DNA of 64,000 nucleotides from Halovenus aranensis (GTDB lineage Archaea; Halobacteriota; Halobacteria; Halobacteriales; Haloarculaceae): the NCBI RefSeq assembly GCF_900100385.1, contig NZ_FNFC01000004.1:62001-126000 (forward strand), in the 5' to 3' direction. The notes under the pieces were generated by a model. That model was not told the origin of the DNA. It made no database searches and saw nothing but the letters and a program-made list of their open reading frames with translations. The position numbers and the translations under genes were made by a program. Numbering within the stretch: position 1 is the first letter of the stretch; every line of letters begins with the position of its first letter. Of this stretch, positions 16,809 through 26,330 are shown piece by piece.

Positions 16809-17570
16809 ATGGAGACACTCATCGTCGGCGCCGGTGCGATGGGTCAGTGGGTCGGTGCCACACTCACAGACCCAACGGCGTCAGTGAGCCCGCCGGGGTC
16901 GGCGGCGTCTTGCACCGTCAGCTACTACGACCAGGACCCCGCGGCCGCAGAGCAGGCCGCATCTGCGACGGGCACGCGGGCCGTCACCACACCTGACGAG
17001 AGCTACGACCTCGTGTGTATCGCAGTGCCGATACCGGCGGCCGCGACGGCTATCGCGGCACACGCCTCGCGGGCGCAGGCGGCCGCAATCGACCTCACTG
17101 GAACCATGACTGAGCCGGTGGACGCGCTGGCCCAACACGCCGCGGGCGTCGAGCGGGCGAGCTTCCATCCGCTCTTCTCGCCGGACAACGAACCCGGGAA
17201 CGTCCCCGTCGTCGTCGACGCGGACGGACCGACCGTGGCGTTCGTCCGGGACCGGCTCACCGAGCGCGACAACGAGGTGTTCGAGACGACTGCCGCCGAA
17301 CACGACGAGGCGATGGAGACGGTACAGAGCCAGGCACACGCTGCAATCCTGGCCTACGCACTCGCGGGGGAGTCGGCCCCGGACCGGTTTCAGACGACGG
17401 TCTCCCGGCAACTGGACTCACTCGTCGAGCAGGTCACGGGCGGCGAGTCTCGCGTCTACGCCGACATACAGGCGGCGTTCGACGGAGCCGACGAAGTGGC
17501 AGACGCGGCCGCAAGCATCGCAGATGCCGACCGAGAGACGTTCGAGAAGCTGTACGACCAGATAAGATGA
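16809..17570 (+). CDS. tyrA: Prephenate dehydrogenase
   Basis: About 253 residues. It oxidises prephenate to 4-hydroxyphenylpyruvate for tyrosine synthesis. The Rossmann motif is METLIVGAGAMGQWVG at the N-terminus. VCIAVPIPA and the conserved H-P-L-F motif in RASFHPLFSPD are typical of the family. I start at the ATG at 16809, giving METLIVGAG; a frame from 16782 adds nine residues before the first beta strand. A T-rich element (cctttttgc) lies about 30 nt before this ATG. The stop overlaps the rsm22-like start (ATGA), so the two are probably one transcript even though the functions are unrelated. Confidence 0.87.
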   Translation: METLIVGAGAMGQWVGATLTDPTASVSPPGSAASCTVSYYDQDPAAAEQAASATGTRAVTTPDESYDLVCIAVPIPAAATAIAAHASRAQAAAIDLTGTMTEPVDALAQHAAGVERASFHPLFSPDNEPGNVPVVVDADGPTVAFVRDRLTERDNEVFETTAAEHDEAMETVQSQAHAAILAYALAGESAPDRFQTTVSRQLDSLVEQVTGGESRVYADIQAAFDGADEVADAAASIADADRETFEKLYDQIR

Positions 17571-19003
17571 ACGAAAACCAACGAGAGGCAGTCAGAGACA
17601 ACGCGAAGTACCTGCGAGGAGTGCGCCCGGTTGACCCTGAAGAAATCTACGAGTACGTCGAGGGGACGCCCCATCCCGCCGCGGTGAAACAGGTGCTTCG
17701 CGAGCAGGCACCGTCACTCGGCCTCGTCGAGCGCGACGACGGCATGTTCGAACCGGTCGACGACGAGCCGGTGTCGGTTCCGTTCCACGGCGTCGACTCG
17801 CTTCCCGACACGCTGACACGGGCAGTCGAGAACTGTCTGGTCGAGCGGTTCGGCGCAGGCTGGCCCGACGGCGACTCCGGCGCGACACTTCGCTCGAAGA
17901 TACGAGATTTCAAGCGGCGGTATCTCTCTGGTGCGCCCGTCACGTACGACGAGGAGACCGCACTCGGATACGCGATTTATCACCTCCCGGCGTATTTCGC
18001 CGCCGTCCAGTACGTCCTGTCTGACCTCGCCGAGGATGGTCGCGTCTCGACACATCTTCGCGTCCTCGATATTGGTGCCGGCGTCGGTGGTCCCGCGCTC
18101 GGACTGGACGAGTTCATGCCATCGGAGTCGCTGGTCGACTACCACGCTGTCGAGCCGAGCGAGGCCGTTACGGTGCTTCGACCACTTCTCGAAACGACAG
18201 GCGAGAACTTCCATACAGCCGTTCATGAACAGCAGGTCGAATCCTTCGACGCCGACGAACGCTTCGACCTGATTCTGTTCGGAAACGTTCTCTCCGAGCT
18301 TGCAGAGCCGAGCGAAACCGTCCAGACGGCGCTGGAGTGGCTCGCCTCCGACGGGACGGTGGCACTGCTCGCCCCTGCGGACAGAAACACCGCAATACAG
18401 CTCAGGAAAGTCGAGCGACGAGTCGAGGATGAGACAGACACGACAGTGTATGCCCCGACAGTCAGGCTGTGGCCCGGCGAGTCGCCAGAGGGCGAGTCCT
18501 GGTCGTTCCGGTCTCACCCCGAGATTTCGGTTCCCAGCTTCCAGCGCCAATTGGACGAAGGCGAGCGCACACCGGACGAGCGGTCGCCCGACCGAGACCG
18601 GCCCGGCTCCGGCGAGTTCGTCAACGCCGACGTTCAGTACGCTTACTCTCTCCTGAGACGTGACGGCGAGTCGGCAGTCGCCGTGCGTCCTGACAGGAGT
18701 CAGGTGGCGAAACTCGGCGAGACAGAGCGCCACGTAACCGACCGCATCGATTGTCTGGTGCTCAAACTGAGCCACGACCTCGCTGAGGGGGGCCACCCGC
18801 TGTTCCTTGTCGGCGACGGCAGCCAGAAAATCGACCACTTCGCCGTCTTGACGAAGGAGACGGCGCTAAACGCCGACCTTCAGACCGCCGCGTACGGTGA
18901 GCCACTTTTTATCGAGAACGTCCTCGTCCTGTGGAACGACGACGAGCAGGCGTACAACCTGGTCGTCGACGAGGAGACAATCATCGACCGGATTCCGGAG
19001 TAA
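17567..19003 (+). CDS. Rsm22/METTL17-like ribosomal methyltransferase-family protein
   Basis: 478 residues. Rsm22/METTL17 binds the small ribosomal subunit in mitochondria and assists its assembly; a methyltransferase activity is uncertain. The N-terminal helical region is followed by [34 protein letters not shown], the hallmark stretch of the family. The SAM-binding motif is [14 protein letters not shown] near residue 167, then HAVEPSEAV and [12 protein letters not shown]. The C-terminal half lacks the cysteine motifs that bind an Fe-S cluster in other members: only two cysteines (about residues 88 and 389) exist in the whole protein. A short RNA-binding-like tail ends with [11 protein letters not shown]. 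Confidence 0.82.
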   Translation: MNENQREAVRDNAKYLRGVRPVDPEEIYEYVEGTPHPAAVKQVLREQAPSLGLVERDDGMFEPVDDEPVSVPFHGVDSLPDTLTRAVENCLVERFGAGWPDGDSGATLRSKIRDFKRRYLSGAPVTYDEETALGYAIYHLPAYFAAVQYVLSDLAEDGRVSTHLRVLDIGAGVGGPALGLDEFMPSESLVDYHAVEPSEAVTVLRPLLETTGENFHTAVHEQQVESFDADERFDLILFGNVLSELAEPSETVQTALEWLASDGTVALLAPADRNTAIQLRKVERRVEDETDTTVYAPTVRLWPGESPEGESWSFRSHPEISVPSFQRQLDEGERTPDERSPDRDRPGSGEFVNADVQYAYSLLRRDGESAVAVRPDRSQVAKLGETERHVTDRIDCLVLKLSHDLAEGGHPLFLVGDGSQKIDHFAVLTKETALNADLQTAAYGEPLFIENVLVLWNDDEQAYNLVVDEETIIDRIPE

Positions 19004-19089
19004 CGGCGAATACCGGGCCGGTATCGACCCCGGAACGAGTCTGGCTATTTAACAACAGCTTTTTTAGACTCAGTTGGCCTACCGGAGAC

Positions 19090-19659
19090 ATGGACAAACT
19101 CAGTGACTCGTTGCTCGATGCGCCGATTATCGAGAAAGACGGCTACCATTACTTCGTCCATCCAGTAAGCGACGGCGTTCCGATGCTAGAACCGGGGCTT
19201 CTGCGCGAGATTGTCGTCCGTATCGTTCGCAAGGCCGACCTCGTCAACGTGGACAAAATAATTGCCCCTGAGGCGATGGGCATCCACATCTCGACGGCAG
19301 TCTCGCTCGCGACTGACATTCCGCTCGTCGTCGTTCGCAAACGGCAGTACGGCCTCGAAGGCGAGGTCCCCATCTCGCAGGTCACCGGCTACTCGGAAAA
19401 CGAGATGTACATCAACCGCGTCTCGGAAGGCGACCGCGTGCTCGTGTTAGACGACGTACTCTCGACGGGCGGGACGCTGTCTGCGCTCCTGACAGCACTT
19501 GAGGGGCTCGGTGCAGAGGTCGTCGACACCGTGGCAGTAATCAAGAAAGTTGGCGGCGAGAACAAGGTCGAAGACGACGGGTTCGACGTGAAAACACTGG
19601 TCAACGTCGACGTGGTCGACGGTGAGGTCGTCATTGTCGACCCGGAAGGGGATGGGTGA
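19090..19659 (+). CDS. hpt: Hypoxanthine/guanine phosphoribosyltransferase
   Basis: About 189 residues. It salvages hypoxanthine or guanine with PRPP to give IMP or GMP. The PRPP loop is [14 protein letters not shown], preceded by [17 protein letters not shown] and [11 protein letters not shown], the layout of archaeal APRT-like HGPRTases. The chosen ATG at 19090 gives [12 protein letters not shown]; upstream in-frame sequence overlaps rsm22 and looks non-coding. A TATA-like run (ttttttag) lies about 27 nt before the ATG. Its TGA overlaps the ATG of the next small gene (TGATG). Confidence 0.9.
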   Translation: MDKLSDSLLDAPIIEKDGYHYFVHPVSDGVPMLEPGLLREIVVRIVRKADLVNVDKIIAPEAMGIHISTAVSLATDIPLVVVRKRQYGLEGEVPISQVTGYSENEMYINRVSEGDRVLVLDDVLSTGGTLSALLTALEGLGAEVVDTVAVIKKVGGENKVEDDGFDVKTLVNVDVVDGEVVIVDPEGDG

Positions 19660-19937
19660 TGGACGAAGTAGACCACCTCCTCTCGTCGCTCGAAGACCAC
19701 CTCCGCGCGGCGACCGAGAAGTCGACTGCACGTGACGTCGAGTCGGCCCTCGACGACGCGAAGACCACCGTCTCGGAACTTGCAGACGCCGGCCAGAGCC
19801 AGGAAGACCTCGCCCAGGACATCGACGACCTCCTCGACCGTCTCGACGAGATTGGCACCGACGACATCGAACAGCCGGAAGTCGAGAAACACATCGACGC
19901 AGCGCGACGGGCGGCCAGACGGGTCCGAGACCGGTAA
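19659..19937 (+). CDS. Small all-helical protein coupled to hpt
   Basis: 92 residues from the ATG that overlaps the hpt stop; a GTG three bases earlier is the alternative. The sequence is highly acidic with heptad-like leucines (DEVDHLLSSLEDHL, then QDIDDLLDRLDEIG) and ends in a basic RRAARRVRDR. It looks like a short coiled-coil or helical hairpin. There is no recognised domain. Overlap with hpt implies co-translation, but I cannot connect it with purine salvage. Confidence 0.6.
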   Translation: MDEVDHLLSSLEDHLRAATEKSTARDVESALDDAKTTVSELADAGQSQEDLAQDIDDLLDRLDEIGTDDIEQPEVEKHIDAARRAARRVRDR

Positions 19938-20022
19938 CGGCTCTCTCGGCCGTCGACGAGACTGCTAGTTTAAACGACGTACCCATCAGGTATTTGACCG
20001 CCACTGTCGTAAATCGAGGTAT

Positions 20023-20040
20023 CCATGAGTCCTCTCATGG
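20023..20040. promoter_or_regulatory. Perfect hairpin in the dnaG leader
   Basis: CCATGAG, TCCT, CTCATGG form a perfect 7-bp stem with a 4-nt loop, 40 nt before the dnaG ATG. The leader also has a strong Shine-Dalgarno GGAGG close before the ATG, so dnaG is read from a leadered mRNA and this hairpin would be part of it if transcription starts at the AT-rich tagtttaaacg near 19970. Confidence 0.45.
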
Positions 20041-20079
20041 CATCAACATCATCATTCTCCTTCACAGGAGGGGTCACAC

Positions 20080-21411
20080 ATGCAATCTTCAGCGAAATAC
20101 CTTATTCACGCGACAGTACGGACGAGCGGGGTGGTCGAACGAAGTGATGTCGTCGGCGCAATTTTCGGCCAGACAGAAGGACTTCTCGGGGACGACCTCG
20201 ATTTGCGAGAGCTACAGGAGTCCTCGAAGCTCGGCCGCATCGACGTCGATATCGATTCAGAAGGGGGCCGGTCGGTCGGCCAGGTGACGATTTCGAGCGG
20301 GCTCGACAGAGTCGAGACGGCAGTGCTGGCGGCCGCTCTCGAAACCATGGACCGCGTCGGTCCGTGCCGGGCCGAGTGTACCGTCACGTCTATCGAAGAC
20401 GCCAGGGCGGCAAAGCGCCGCGAACTCGTCGAGCGGGCGACGGAGTTGCTCACGACCCTCGAGGACACCACGGTAACGAGCGACGAAATCGTTCAGGAGG
20501 TCCGAAAACAGGCCCGCGTCGAAGAGATAACCGAGTACAGGGGGTTGCCGGCCGGCCCGCGGGCTGCAAGCAGTGACGCCATCATCGTCGTCGAGGGGCG
20601 AGCGGACGTTCGTCGCCTGCTCAAGTACGGAATCAGAAACGCTATCGCGGTCGAGGGGACCGATATTCCGGCCGAGATAGCAGAGTTGACTCGCGACCGA
20701 AATACGACGGCGTTTCTCGACGGCGACCGCGGCGGTGACCTGATACTCCGTGAACTCCAACAGGTGGGACAACTCGACTACGTCGCGTTCGCGCCCACAG
20801 ACCAGTCTGTCGAAGACCTCGGCAGAACCGCTATCCAGTCTGCACTTCGGCGAAAGGTCCCGCTCGAACAGGTGACGGACGGACAGACAGCGCGTGAGGC
20901 TTTCGGTCCGACTGCGACCGAGCCGGATGTCATCGAGGATGCCGCCATAGACACCGAGGCCATCCCAGACGAGCAGCCGGCTGAGACACCCACTGTCACG
21001 GATGCAGAGGAACCGGCCGAGGCGGCCGATGACTCCCCGGATGTCGAGCCATCCCCGGAGACAACTGCCGAACAGACAGAGACTGCCGACGAGGCAGAGC
21101 CAGCAGCGCCGACAACGCTTGTCGGACACGTCGAAGCTGTCATCGACGCCGAGACAGATTCGATTAGATTCCTCGACGACGAGTTCGATACTGTCGAGCA
21201 GGCCGACGCTGAAGAGGCCTTCGACGCACTCGCGGCGGCTGACACCGTGCCGTCGTCACTCGTCATCGACGGGACTCTCACACAGCGGTTGCTCGACCTC
21301 GCCGCACAGCGCGGCGTCGGCCAGATAATCGCGGCCGAGACCGGCGAGTTCGTTAAACAGCCGACCGACGTGCGGGTCCGAACGGCCGCCGACCTGAAAA
21401 CCGGCGCGTAG
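20080..21411 (+). CDS. dnaG: Archaeal DnaG-type primase
   Basis: 443 residues. The archaeal DnaG has a TOPRIM catalytic domain and is also a core part of the RNA exosome. The TOPRIM start is DAIIVVEGRADVRRLLKYG with Glu172 as a metal ligand, then TTAFLDGDRGGDLILRELQQ with the DxD-like acidic pair. The N-terminal domain (residues 1-160) is the archaeal-specific part that docks on Csl4/exosome. An acidic, Pro/Thr/Ala-rich insert spans about residues 285-355, a common halophile adaptation. The C-terminal domain ends with FVKQPTDVRVRTAADLKTG. A GGAGG Shine-Dalgarno fixes the start. Confidence 0.95.
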   Translation: MQSSAKYLIHATVRTSGVVERSDVVGAIFGQTEGLLGDDLDLRELQESSKLGRIDVDIDSEGGRSVGQVTISSGLDRVETAVLAAALETMDRVGPCRAECTVTSIEDARAAKRRELVERATELLTTLEDTTVTSDEIVQEVRKQARVEEITEYRGLPAGPRAASSDAIIVVEGRADVRRLLKYGIRNAIAVEGTDIPAEIAELTRDRNTTAFLDGDRGGDLILRELQQVGQLDYVAFAPTDQSVEDLGRTAIQSALRRKVPLEQVTDGQTAREAFGPTATEPDVIEDAAIDTEAIPDEQPAETPTVTDAEEPAEAADDSPDVEPSPETTAEQTETADEAEPAAPTTLVGHVEAVIDAETDSIRFLDDEFDTVEQADAEEAFDALAAADTVPSSLVIDGTLTQRLLDLAAQRGVGQIIAAETGEFVKQPTDVRVRTAADLKTGA

Positions 21412-21451
21412 CTTCCCCACGAATAAGTAGGCTCCGGCCACCGGTCTAGGT

Positions 21452-22210
21452 ATGAAACTCACGTTTCTTGGCACCGGGAGCGCGATGCCGACTGGACAGC
21501 GCCTCCAGACTGGATTACTACTCGAAGACGGCGACGAGGCGCTGCTCGTCGACTGTGGGAGCGGCGTCTTGCACGGGCTCGCGACGACCGAAGTAGGGTA
21601 CGAGGGCGTCGAGACGGTGCTGCTGACACACCACCACCTCGACCACGTCTCAGACCTGCTGGTTCTGATAAAGGCCAGATGGCTCGCTGGCGAGGAGGGG
21701 CTAGAAATCGTCGGGCCGCCCGGAACCGAGGAGATGGTGACGGGGTTGCTCGACGTTCACGAGTACATGCAGGACCGTCTCGACCTCCAGATTCGGGAAC
21801 TCGAACCCGCAGAGACACCGACGACAGTGGCCGGATTCGACGTGTCGGCGATGTGGACCCGGCACTCGATGTCGTGTCTGGCATACCGCTTCGAGCGCGG
21901 TGATGGCCCCGCTTTCGTCTTCAGCGCCGACAGCGAGGCGTTCGAGGAGTTAGCCGAGTTCGCCGACGGCGCTGCGCTTCTCGTCCACGACTGCTCGTTT
22001 CCCGACGAAGTCGATGTCTCGAACCATCCGACACCGACACAGCTCGGGCGCACGCTTGCGTCAGCAGACAGCGAACTCGGCCGCGTCTACCTGACACATC
22101 TCTATCCACACACCGAGGGAAACCACGACGAGATGCTCGAGGCGCTCGGTGACCACTACGACGGGTCGGTCAGGTTCGCCGAGGACGGCATGACCGTCGA
22201 CGTCTCCTGA
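21452..22210 (+). CDS. RNase Z-like metallo-beta-lactamase-fold hydrolase
   Basis: 252 residues. The MBL motif is THHHLDHVSDL near residue 55, preceded by MKLTFLGTGSAMPTG and VDCGSGVLHGL. The later ligands are H(SMSCLAYRFE) and FSADSEAFEE, then VHDCSF and a late THLYPH histidine. This order matches the RNase Z / arylsulfatase-like group; a tRNA 3'-end role is possible but true RNase Z usually carries a longer exosite. A TATA-like gaataagta lies about 28 nt before the ATG. It is soluble and converges with the histidine kinase gene 4 nt away. Confidence 0.8.
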   Translation: MKLTFLGTGSAMPTGQRLQTGLLLEDGDEALLVDCGSGVLHGLATTEVGYEGVETVLLTHHHLDHVSDLLVLIKARWLAGEEGLEIVGPPGTEEMVTGLLDVHEYMQDRLDLQIRELEPAETPTTVAGFDVSAMWTRHSMSCLAYRFERGDGPAFVFSADSEAFEELAEFADGAALLVHDCSFPDEVDVSNHPTPTQLGRTLASADSELGRVYLTHLYPHTEGNHDEMLEALGDHYDGSVRFAEDGMTVDVS

Positions 22211-22214
22211 CCCG

Positions 22215-23453
22215 TCACGCGAGGTCGAGCGTGATACGGAAGTCGGCACCGCCCCGGTCGCTCTCTGTGACGGTGATACTGCCGCCGTAGGACTCGACGA
22301 GCGTCTTCGCGAGACCGAGACCGAATCCGGTACCATCGCTGTCGGGCCCTTTTTTGCCCATCTCGAAGATGTCTTCGACCATCCCCGTGGCGATGCCAGT
22401 GCCATCGTCTGCGATACCGATGACGACCGTATCCGGGGTCGGTTCCTCGGCGTAGAGCCTGACGGTTACTGGGCCGGTGTTATGAACGGCCGCATTCGAG
22501 AGAATGTTGGTGAAAACTGAGTCGATGAGGTCACCCGCGTACGCTCTGTATTCGAAGGCGTCGGAGTCGTACTCGACCGAGAGCGACCCGTATTTTGTCT
22601 CGACGTCGTCGACGACCTCGGTGAGAATCGGCCGGATTTCACGCGGCTCCGCCTGGCCCTGCTCCCGAATGGTCCGGACCGTCTCACCAACGGTATCGAT
22701 GAGTTCGGCGGCGCTGTTCGAGGTGCTGAAAATCTTGTCGGCGTACTCCTGTGCCTGGTCGCCCTCGTCGAGGATGTCGACCAGCGCATCCGAGAAGCCG
22801 GTGATGACCTGCAGGTCGTTACCGAGGTCGTGTCGCAGCAGGCGCTCGTAGACCTCTATCATCTCCTTTCGCTTTGCGAGGTCGTTTCGCGCCCGTTCGA
22901 GTCGCTCGCGCGAGCGGATGTTGACGATAGCTGTCGCGACGTGTTCCGCCAAGTAGTCCACCGGCTTGACGTGGTGTTTCTGGACCGTCTCCAGCCCGTC
23001 CCACTGGACGAGTAACACAGCACCGGAGTCACCGACTTCATCTGAGTACACCGTCGGTGCGGCGAGTGTGACGCTCCCGTCGTGACTGCCCGCCTCCGCC
23101 GGGGTGAGGCGTGTCATCGCCTCGCTGTCGTAGGCCACTTCTACGTCTTCTCCCGCACAGAGCATGAGCTGCTCGTCTTCGTAGGCACGCTCTGTGAGGA
23201 CGCCCGGGTCGTCGCCTGTATCGACACCGGCAATCATGCTTTCGAGCACCCGCAACCCGTCGCCGCGAATCTCGACGACTGCAGGAGATGGGTATCCCTC
23301 GATGACGTGTGGCACCGCTTCGAGGGTAATCATCGCCACCTCCTCGACGGAGTCGAGGTTGTAGATTTCCCGACTGTACTTGACAATCTGCCCGGCAGTC
23401 TTGATTGTCTTTTCTTCGGTGTCGGGCCGGCCTGCTGTATCTTCCTGTCCCAT
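22215..23453 (-). CDS. Soluble sensor histidine kinase
   Basis: About 412 residues from the ATG at 23453 (MGQEDTAGRP); an upstream in-frame start at 23495 would add 14 residues and cannot be excluded. A sensory domain of GAF type spans about residues 25-180, followed by a helix and the H-box LLRHDLGNDLQVITG with phospho-acceptor His208. The HATPase has the N-box FTNILSNAAVHN, G1 IADDGTGIA and G2 GTGFGLGLAKTLVESYGG. There is no membrane segment, so the stimulus is intracellular. No receiver gene is adjacent. The H-box here is a useful internal contrast to the second kinase at 40854-42383. Confidence 0.85.
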   Translation of the reverse strand: MGQEDTAGRPDTEEKTIKTAGQIVKYSREIYNLDSVEEVAMITLEAVPHVIEGYPSPAVVEIRGDGLRVLESMIAGVDTGDDPGVLTERAYEDEQLMLCAGEDVEVAYDSEAMTRLTPAEAGSHDGSVTLAAPTVYSDEVGDSGAVLLVQWDGLETVQKHHVKPVDYLAEHVATAIVNIRSRERLERARNDLAKRKEMIEVYERLLRHDLGNDLQVITGFSDALVDILDEGDQAQEYADKIFSTSNSAAELIDTVGETVRTIREQGQAEPREIRPILTEVVDDVETKYGSLSVEYDSDAFEYRAYAGDLIDSVFTNILSNAAVHNTGPVTVRLYAEEPTPDTVVIGIADDGTGIATGMVEDIFEMGKKGPDSDGTGFGLGLAKTLVESYGGSITVTESDRGGADFRITLDLA

Positions 23454-23515
23454 TATTTCTCCGTATCTTCCCTGATATCGTATGTCGGAGACCACACAAA
23501 AAACCGTTTCGCCCG

Positions 23516-24583
23516 CTATTCGATGCGATATCGGAGCAGTGCTGCGATACCGCCGAGATTTGCGAGCTGCTGGCCGGGGTCGAACTCGCTGGAGAAGACG
23601 GTCACGTCGCCGCCTTTCTGCTCTGTCGTCTCGATGACTGCGTCGACATCTATCTCCCAGTCGCCCTCGCCGGTCCGCTCGGTCCGCAGGTCAGAGTCGA
23701 GGACGAGCAGTTCCTCGATTGCGCCGAACTCGGCGGCCTCGGCGACCTGGCTGGGGCCGTAGGCAATCCTGTTACCCTCGGCGATGCGTTCCATGAGCTC
23801 GTCGATAAGGGCCGACTCGTCGGCGATGCGTGTCTGTTGTTGAACCTCCTCGACCGCACCGCGTTTGAGTACCTCGTGGACGCCCCGGTCCCCGACACTG
23901 CTGGTATCAACAGTCGTGACCGCTTCTGCGACTGCCGGTGCGTTCTCCTCGATGTGTTCGAGCGCGTCCTGCTTGGTAAAGCCCGGTCCTGCGAGGATAA
24001 CGGCGTCGACGTCCATCCGTTTCAACACTGCTGTCAGCTCCTCGAACAGCTCTGCTCGCGGCCGGGCGTAGTCTCCCTTACCTGTTGGCCCCGTAATCGA
24101 GGCCCGCTCTTCTGTCCCGAACTGCTCGACAGTGTGGACGTGAGCCTCACCCTCGCCGACGGTTGCGACGGTTACGTCGGGGCTGTCTGTCGCCTCGACG
24201 GCTTCCTCGATGCGCTCGCGCTGGTCTGGCTTCCAGTGTTTCTCGACTTCGATTTCGTCGTGTTCCTCGACGTTGACCGTGTGATGGAGGCCAAGCTGGT
24301 CTTCCCGGGAACAGTCCTCGATGACCCCGCTCACGCGCAGACGGTTCGCAAACCGGGCGAACTCCACGTCGTCGACACAGAGTTCGACCCACAGGTGTTC
24401 GCGCTCGCCGCCAGTGTCCCGTAGCTGGTCGTCGTTGCGCTGGATGCGCCGTGTCGTGTCCCCGGCGACGCGGTCGTCTGGCTCGATGACGTGCGAGATG
24501 TGCCAGAGGTCGTCGACAGTCTCGGGGACGAGCGTGTACCGCTCTTTGCCGCCCTCGACCTGATACCGGTCGGCGATTCGCAT
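23516..24583 (-). CDS. pelA: Pelota / Dom34 ribosome-rescue factor
   Basis: 355 residues. Pelota enters the A site of stalled ribosomes with aEF1A and promotes splitting with ABCE1. The N-terminal Sm-like domain opens with [33 protein letters not shown]. The central domain has [13 protein letters not shown] (AVILAGPGF) in the position where aRF1 carries its core, without the GGQ peptide-release motif. The C-terminal domain holds [24 protein letters not shown] start at the ATG at 24583; the longer frame to 24748 runs into non-coding sequence and does not resemble the family N-terminus. Confidence 0.93.
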   Translation of the reverse strand: MRIADRYQVEGGKERYTLVPETVDDLWHISHVIEPDDRVAGDTTRRIQRNDDQLRDTGGEREHLWVELCVDDVEFARFANRLRVSGVIEDCSREDQLGLHHTVNVEEHDEIEVEKHWKPDQRERIEEAVEATDSPDVTVATVGEGEAHVHTVEQFGTEERASITGPTGKGDYARPRAELFEELTAVLKRMDVDAVILAGPGFTKQDALEHIEENAPAVAEAVTTVDTSSVGDRGVHEVLKRGAVEEVQQQTRIADESALIDELMERIAEGNRIAYGPSQVAEAAEFGAIEELLVLDSDLRTERTGEGDWEIDVDAVIETTEQKGGDVTVFSSEFDPGQQLANLGGIAALLRYRIE

Positions 24584-24667
24584 ACCGGTCACTCCGTCCC
24601 GGTCAGATAAGTGCGTGCTGATGTGGCCCGAATCGCTCAAGTTCGTTCCGTCCCTGACTATCCGACG

Positions 24668-25261
24668 ATGACCGACGACCCGACCGCCGACGAGGCGATT
24701 GCCGCGCTGCGAGCGGACGACACACTCGAACCGTACATCCGCGAACACGGGACAGTCGCCATCAGTCCCGCCGACGACCTCTATCAGCGGCTGGTCGTCT
24801 CGTTGCTTCGCCAGCAGGTGTCGATAGATGCGGCCGATGCTGTTCGCGACCGCCTGTTCGAGCAGTTCGAGGTGACGCCCGAGGCGATTGCGGCCACGAA
24901 GCCGGACCGCCTCACCGACGTCGGACTGTCGAGTGCGAAAGCCGAGTACGCCAGGGCCGCCGCCGAGGCGTTCAGAGACCGGGAATACACCCTGGAGTCG
25001 TTCGAAGGTCTCGACGACGAGGCCGTAATAGATGAACTGACGACGATACGCGGCGTCGGTCCCTGGACAGCGAAGATGTTCTTGCTCTATGGGCTGGGTC
25101 GGACAGATGTCTTCCCTGTCGAAGACCTGGGCATCCGCAGAGGAATGGAAATCGTCTGCGGGCCGGAGCTGACTCGCGGCGAGATGGTCGAACGGGCACA
25201 GGAGTGGGCACCGTATCGCTCGTATGCGTCACTGTACCTCTGGCGGGCCTACGAGGGGTAG
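24668..25261 (+). CDS. HhH-GPD DNA glycosylase (AlkA-like)
   Basis: 197 residues. It removes alkylated or otherwise damaged bases from DNA. Residues 40-51 ([13 protein letters not shown]) match the start of the HhH-GPD fold. The helix-hairpin-helix is [17 protein letters not shown] (about 128-144) and the catalytic aspartate is Asp153 in [10 protein letters not shown]. No Fe-S cysteine cluster is present, as in AlkA rather than Endo III. I start at the ATG at 24668 ([10 protein letters not shown]); an earlier in-frame start adds residues unlike the family. Confidence 0.87.
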   Translation: MTDDPTADEAIAALRADDTLEPYIREHGTVAISPADDLYQRLVVSLLRQQVSIDAADAVRDRLFEQFEVTPEAIAATKPDRLTDVGLSSAKAEYARAAAEAFRDREYTLESFEGLDDEAVIDELTTIRGVGPWTAKMFLLYGLGRTDVFPVEDLGIRRGMEIVCGPELTRGEMVERAQEWAPYRSYASLYLWRAYEG

Positions 25262-25301
25262 TCACTAGCTTGATACCGCCAGCCGACGAATACCAACACA
25301 G

Positions 25302-25649
25302 ATGAGCCGCTACGAGACGGTTATCGAGGATGACACCATCTACGTCGGCTCTCCTGACGGGCTCATCGAGGTCGGGGAAACCGACGCGGCGCTCGCAGTG
25401 GTAGGCGGTCATTCCTGGGAGATTACGTACTCACAGGACCTGACACAGCGCCACCCGGAACTTGACACATCAGACGAGGGACTCATCGTCGACGTGGTCG
25501 ACATCATGCACACGATGACTCACTCCCGGCGGTTCGTGGAGACGCTTGCCGCCCAGCCAGTCGAAGCGACCGACGGCGACGAGGTCTCGCCGCGGCTCGG
25601 CCTGTTCGTCGGAAAGCTCCTCGAAGACCTCGAAACAGGGGTCTCCTGA
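25302..25649 (+). CDS. Conserved haloarchaeal hypothetical protein (115 aa)
   Basis: No function recognised. The small acidic protein has a beta-rich N-terminus (YETVIEDDTIYVGSPDGLIEVGE), a central WEITYSQDL and a helical part with VDVVDIMHTMTHSRRFVETL. It has no cysteine, membrane segment or signal peptide. It lies 40 nt after the AlkA-like gene in the same direction and ends 1 nt before the convergent tmk stop. Confidence 0.6.
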   Translation: MSRYETVIEDDTIYVGSPDGLIEVGETDAALAVVGGHSWEITYSQDLTQRHPELDTSDEGLIVDVVDIMHTMTHSRRFVETLAAQPVEATDGDEVSPRLGLFVGKLLEDLETGVS

Positions 25650-25650
25650 C

Positions 25651-26238
25651 CTACAACAGCGTCTCGACGGCATCGACGACATCCGCAGCGACATCGGCCT
25701 CCGGCCTGCTGGCGTCGAGGCGGACGAACCGTTCTGGCTCCTCGGCGATGAGTCGTTCGTAGTTCTCCTGGACTGTTTCGAGGTGGCTGACGGTCTCGAA
25801 TTTGTTGGTTGCGCCGCTTCGCTCTGCGGCCGTCTCGGGGTCGATATCCAAATAGAGTGTCGCGTCTGGTGAGCGGGTCCAGGGCTCGTGAATCTCTCTG
25901 ACAAAGCCCATCGCGTCCTCGAAGCGGTCGGACAACGTCGCGCCCTGGTAGGCGTACCGAGAGTCCGAGTAGCGGTCAGAGACAACGGGCGTACCAGCCG
26001 ACAGCGCCGGCTCGATGGTGTTCGTCACGTGGTCGGCGTGGTCAGCGGTGTAGAGAAACAGCTCCGCCAGCGAGTCGGCGTCGTCGTCGTCGATAGACCG
26101 ACGGACTGCTTCGCCGTACCACGAATGTGTCGGCTCGCGCGTGAAGACGGTATCGTCGGGCAGAGAGGCGGCCGACCTGAGGGCCTCGATACAGGTCGTC
26201 TTGCCGCTCCCGTCCAGACCTTCAAGCGTCACCAGCAT
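25651..26238 (-). CDS. tmk: Thymidylate kinase
   Basis: About 195 residues. It phosphorylates dTMP to dTDP. The P-loop is [11 protein letters not shown] close to the N-terminus; the DR(Y/H) motif is [14 protein letters not shown], and the LID-like segment is [23 protein letters not shown] is the TMP-binding region. I chose the ATG at 26238, giving [10 protein letters not shown]; the frame to 26301 adds unlikely residues. It is convergent with the upstream hypothetical gene and divergent from the VOC gene. Confidence 0.92.
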   Translation of the reverse strand: MLVTLEGLDGSGKTTCIEALRSAASLPDDTVFTREPTHSWYGEAVRRSIDDDDADSLAELFLYTADHADHVTNTIEPALSAGTPVVSDRYSDSRYAYQGATLSDRFEDAMGFVREIHEPWTRSPDATLYLDIDPETAAERSGATNKFETVSHLETVQENYERLIAEEPERFVRLDASRPEADVAADVVDAVETLL

Positions 26239-26330
26239 ACTCGCAGGTCGTGTGGGGTCTATGTAAACGCGCCGATGCAGTCGAGCCGAGATGACAAACA
26301 TTCATCTCTCGGCGGTCCCCACGTCCGCGT

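Noticed and set aside
17714-18838. 374-codon minus-strand frame inside the Rsm22-like gene
   Set aside because: Shadow of a gene with clear family motifs on the plus strand.
23405-24424. 339-codon plus-strand frame opposite pelota
   Set aside because: Pelota on the minus strand is well supported; the plus-strand product is low-complexity shadow sequence.
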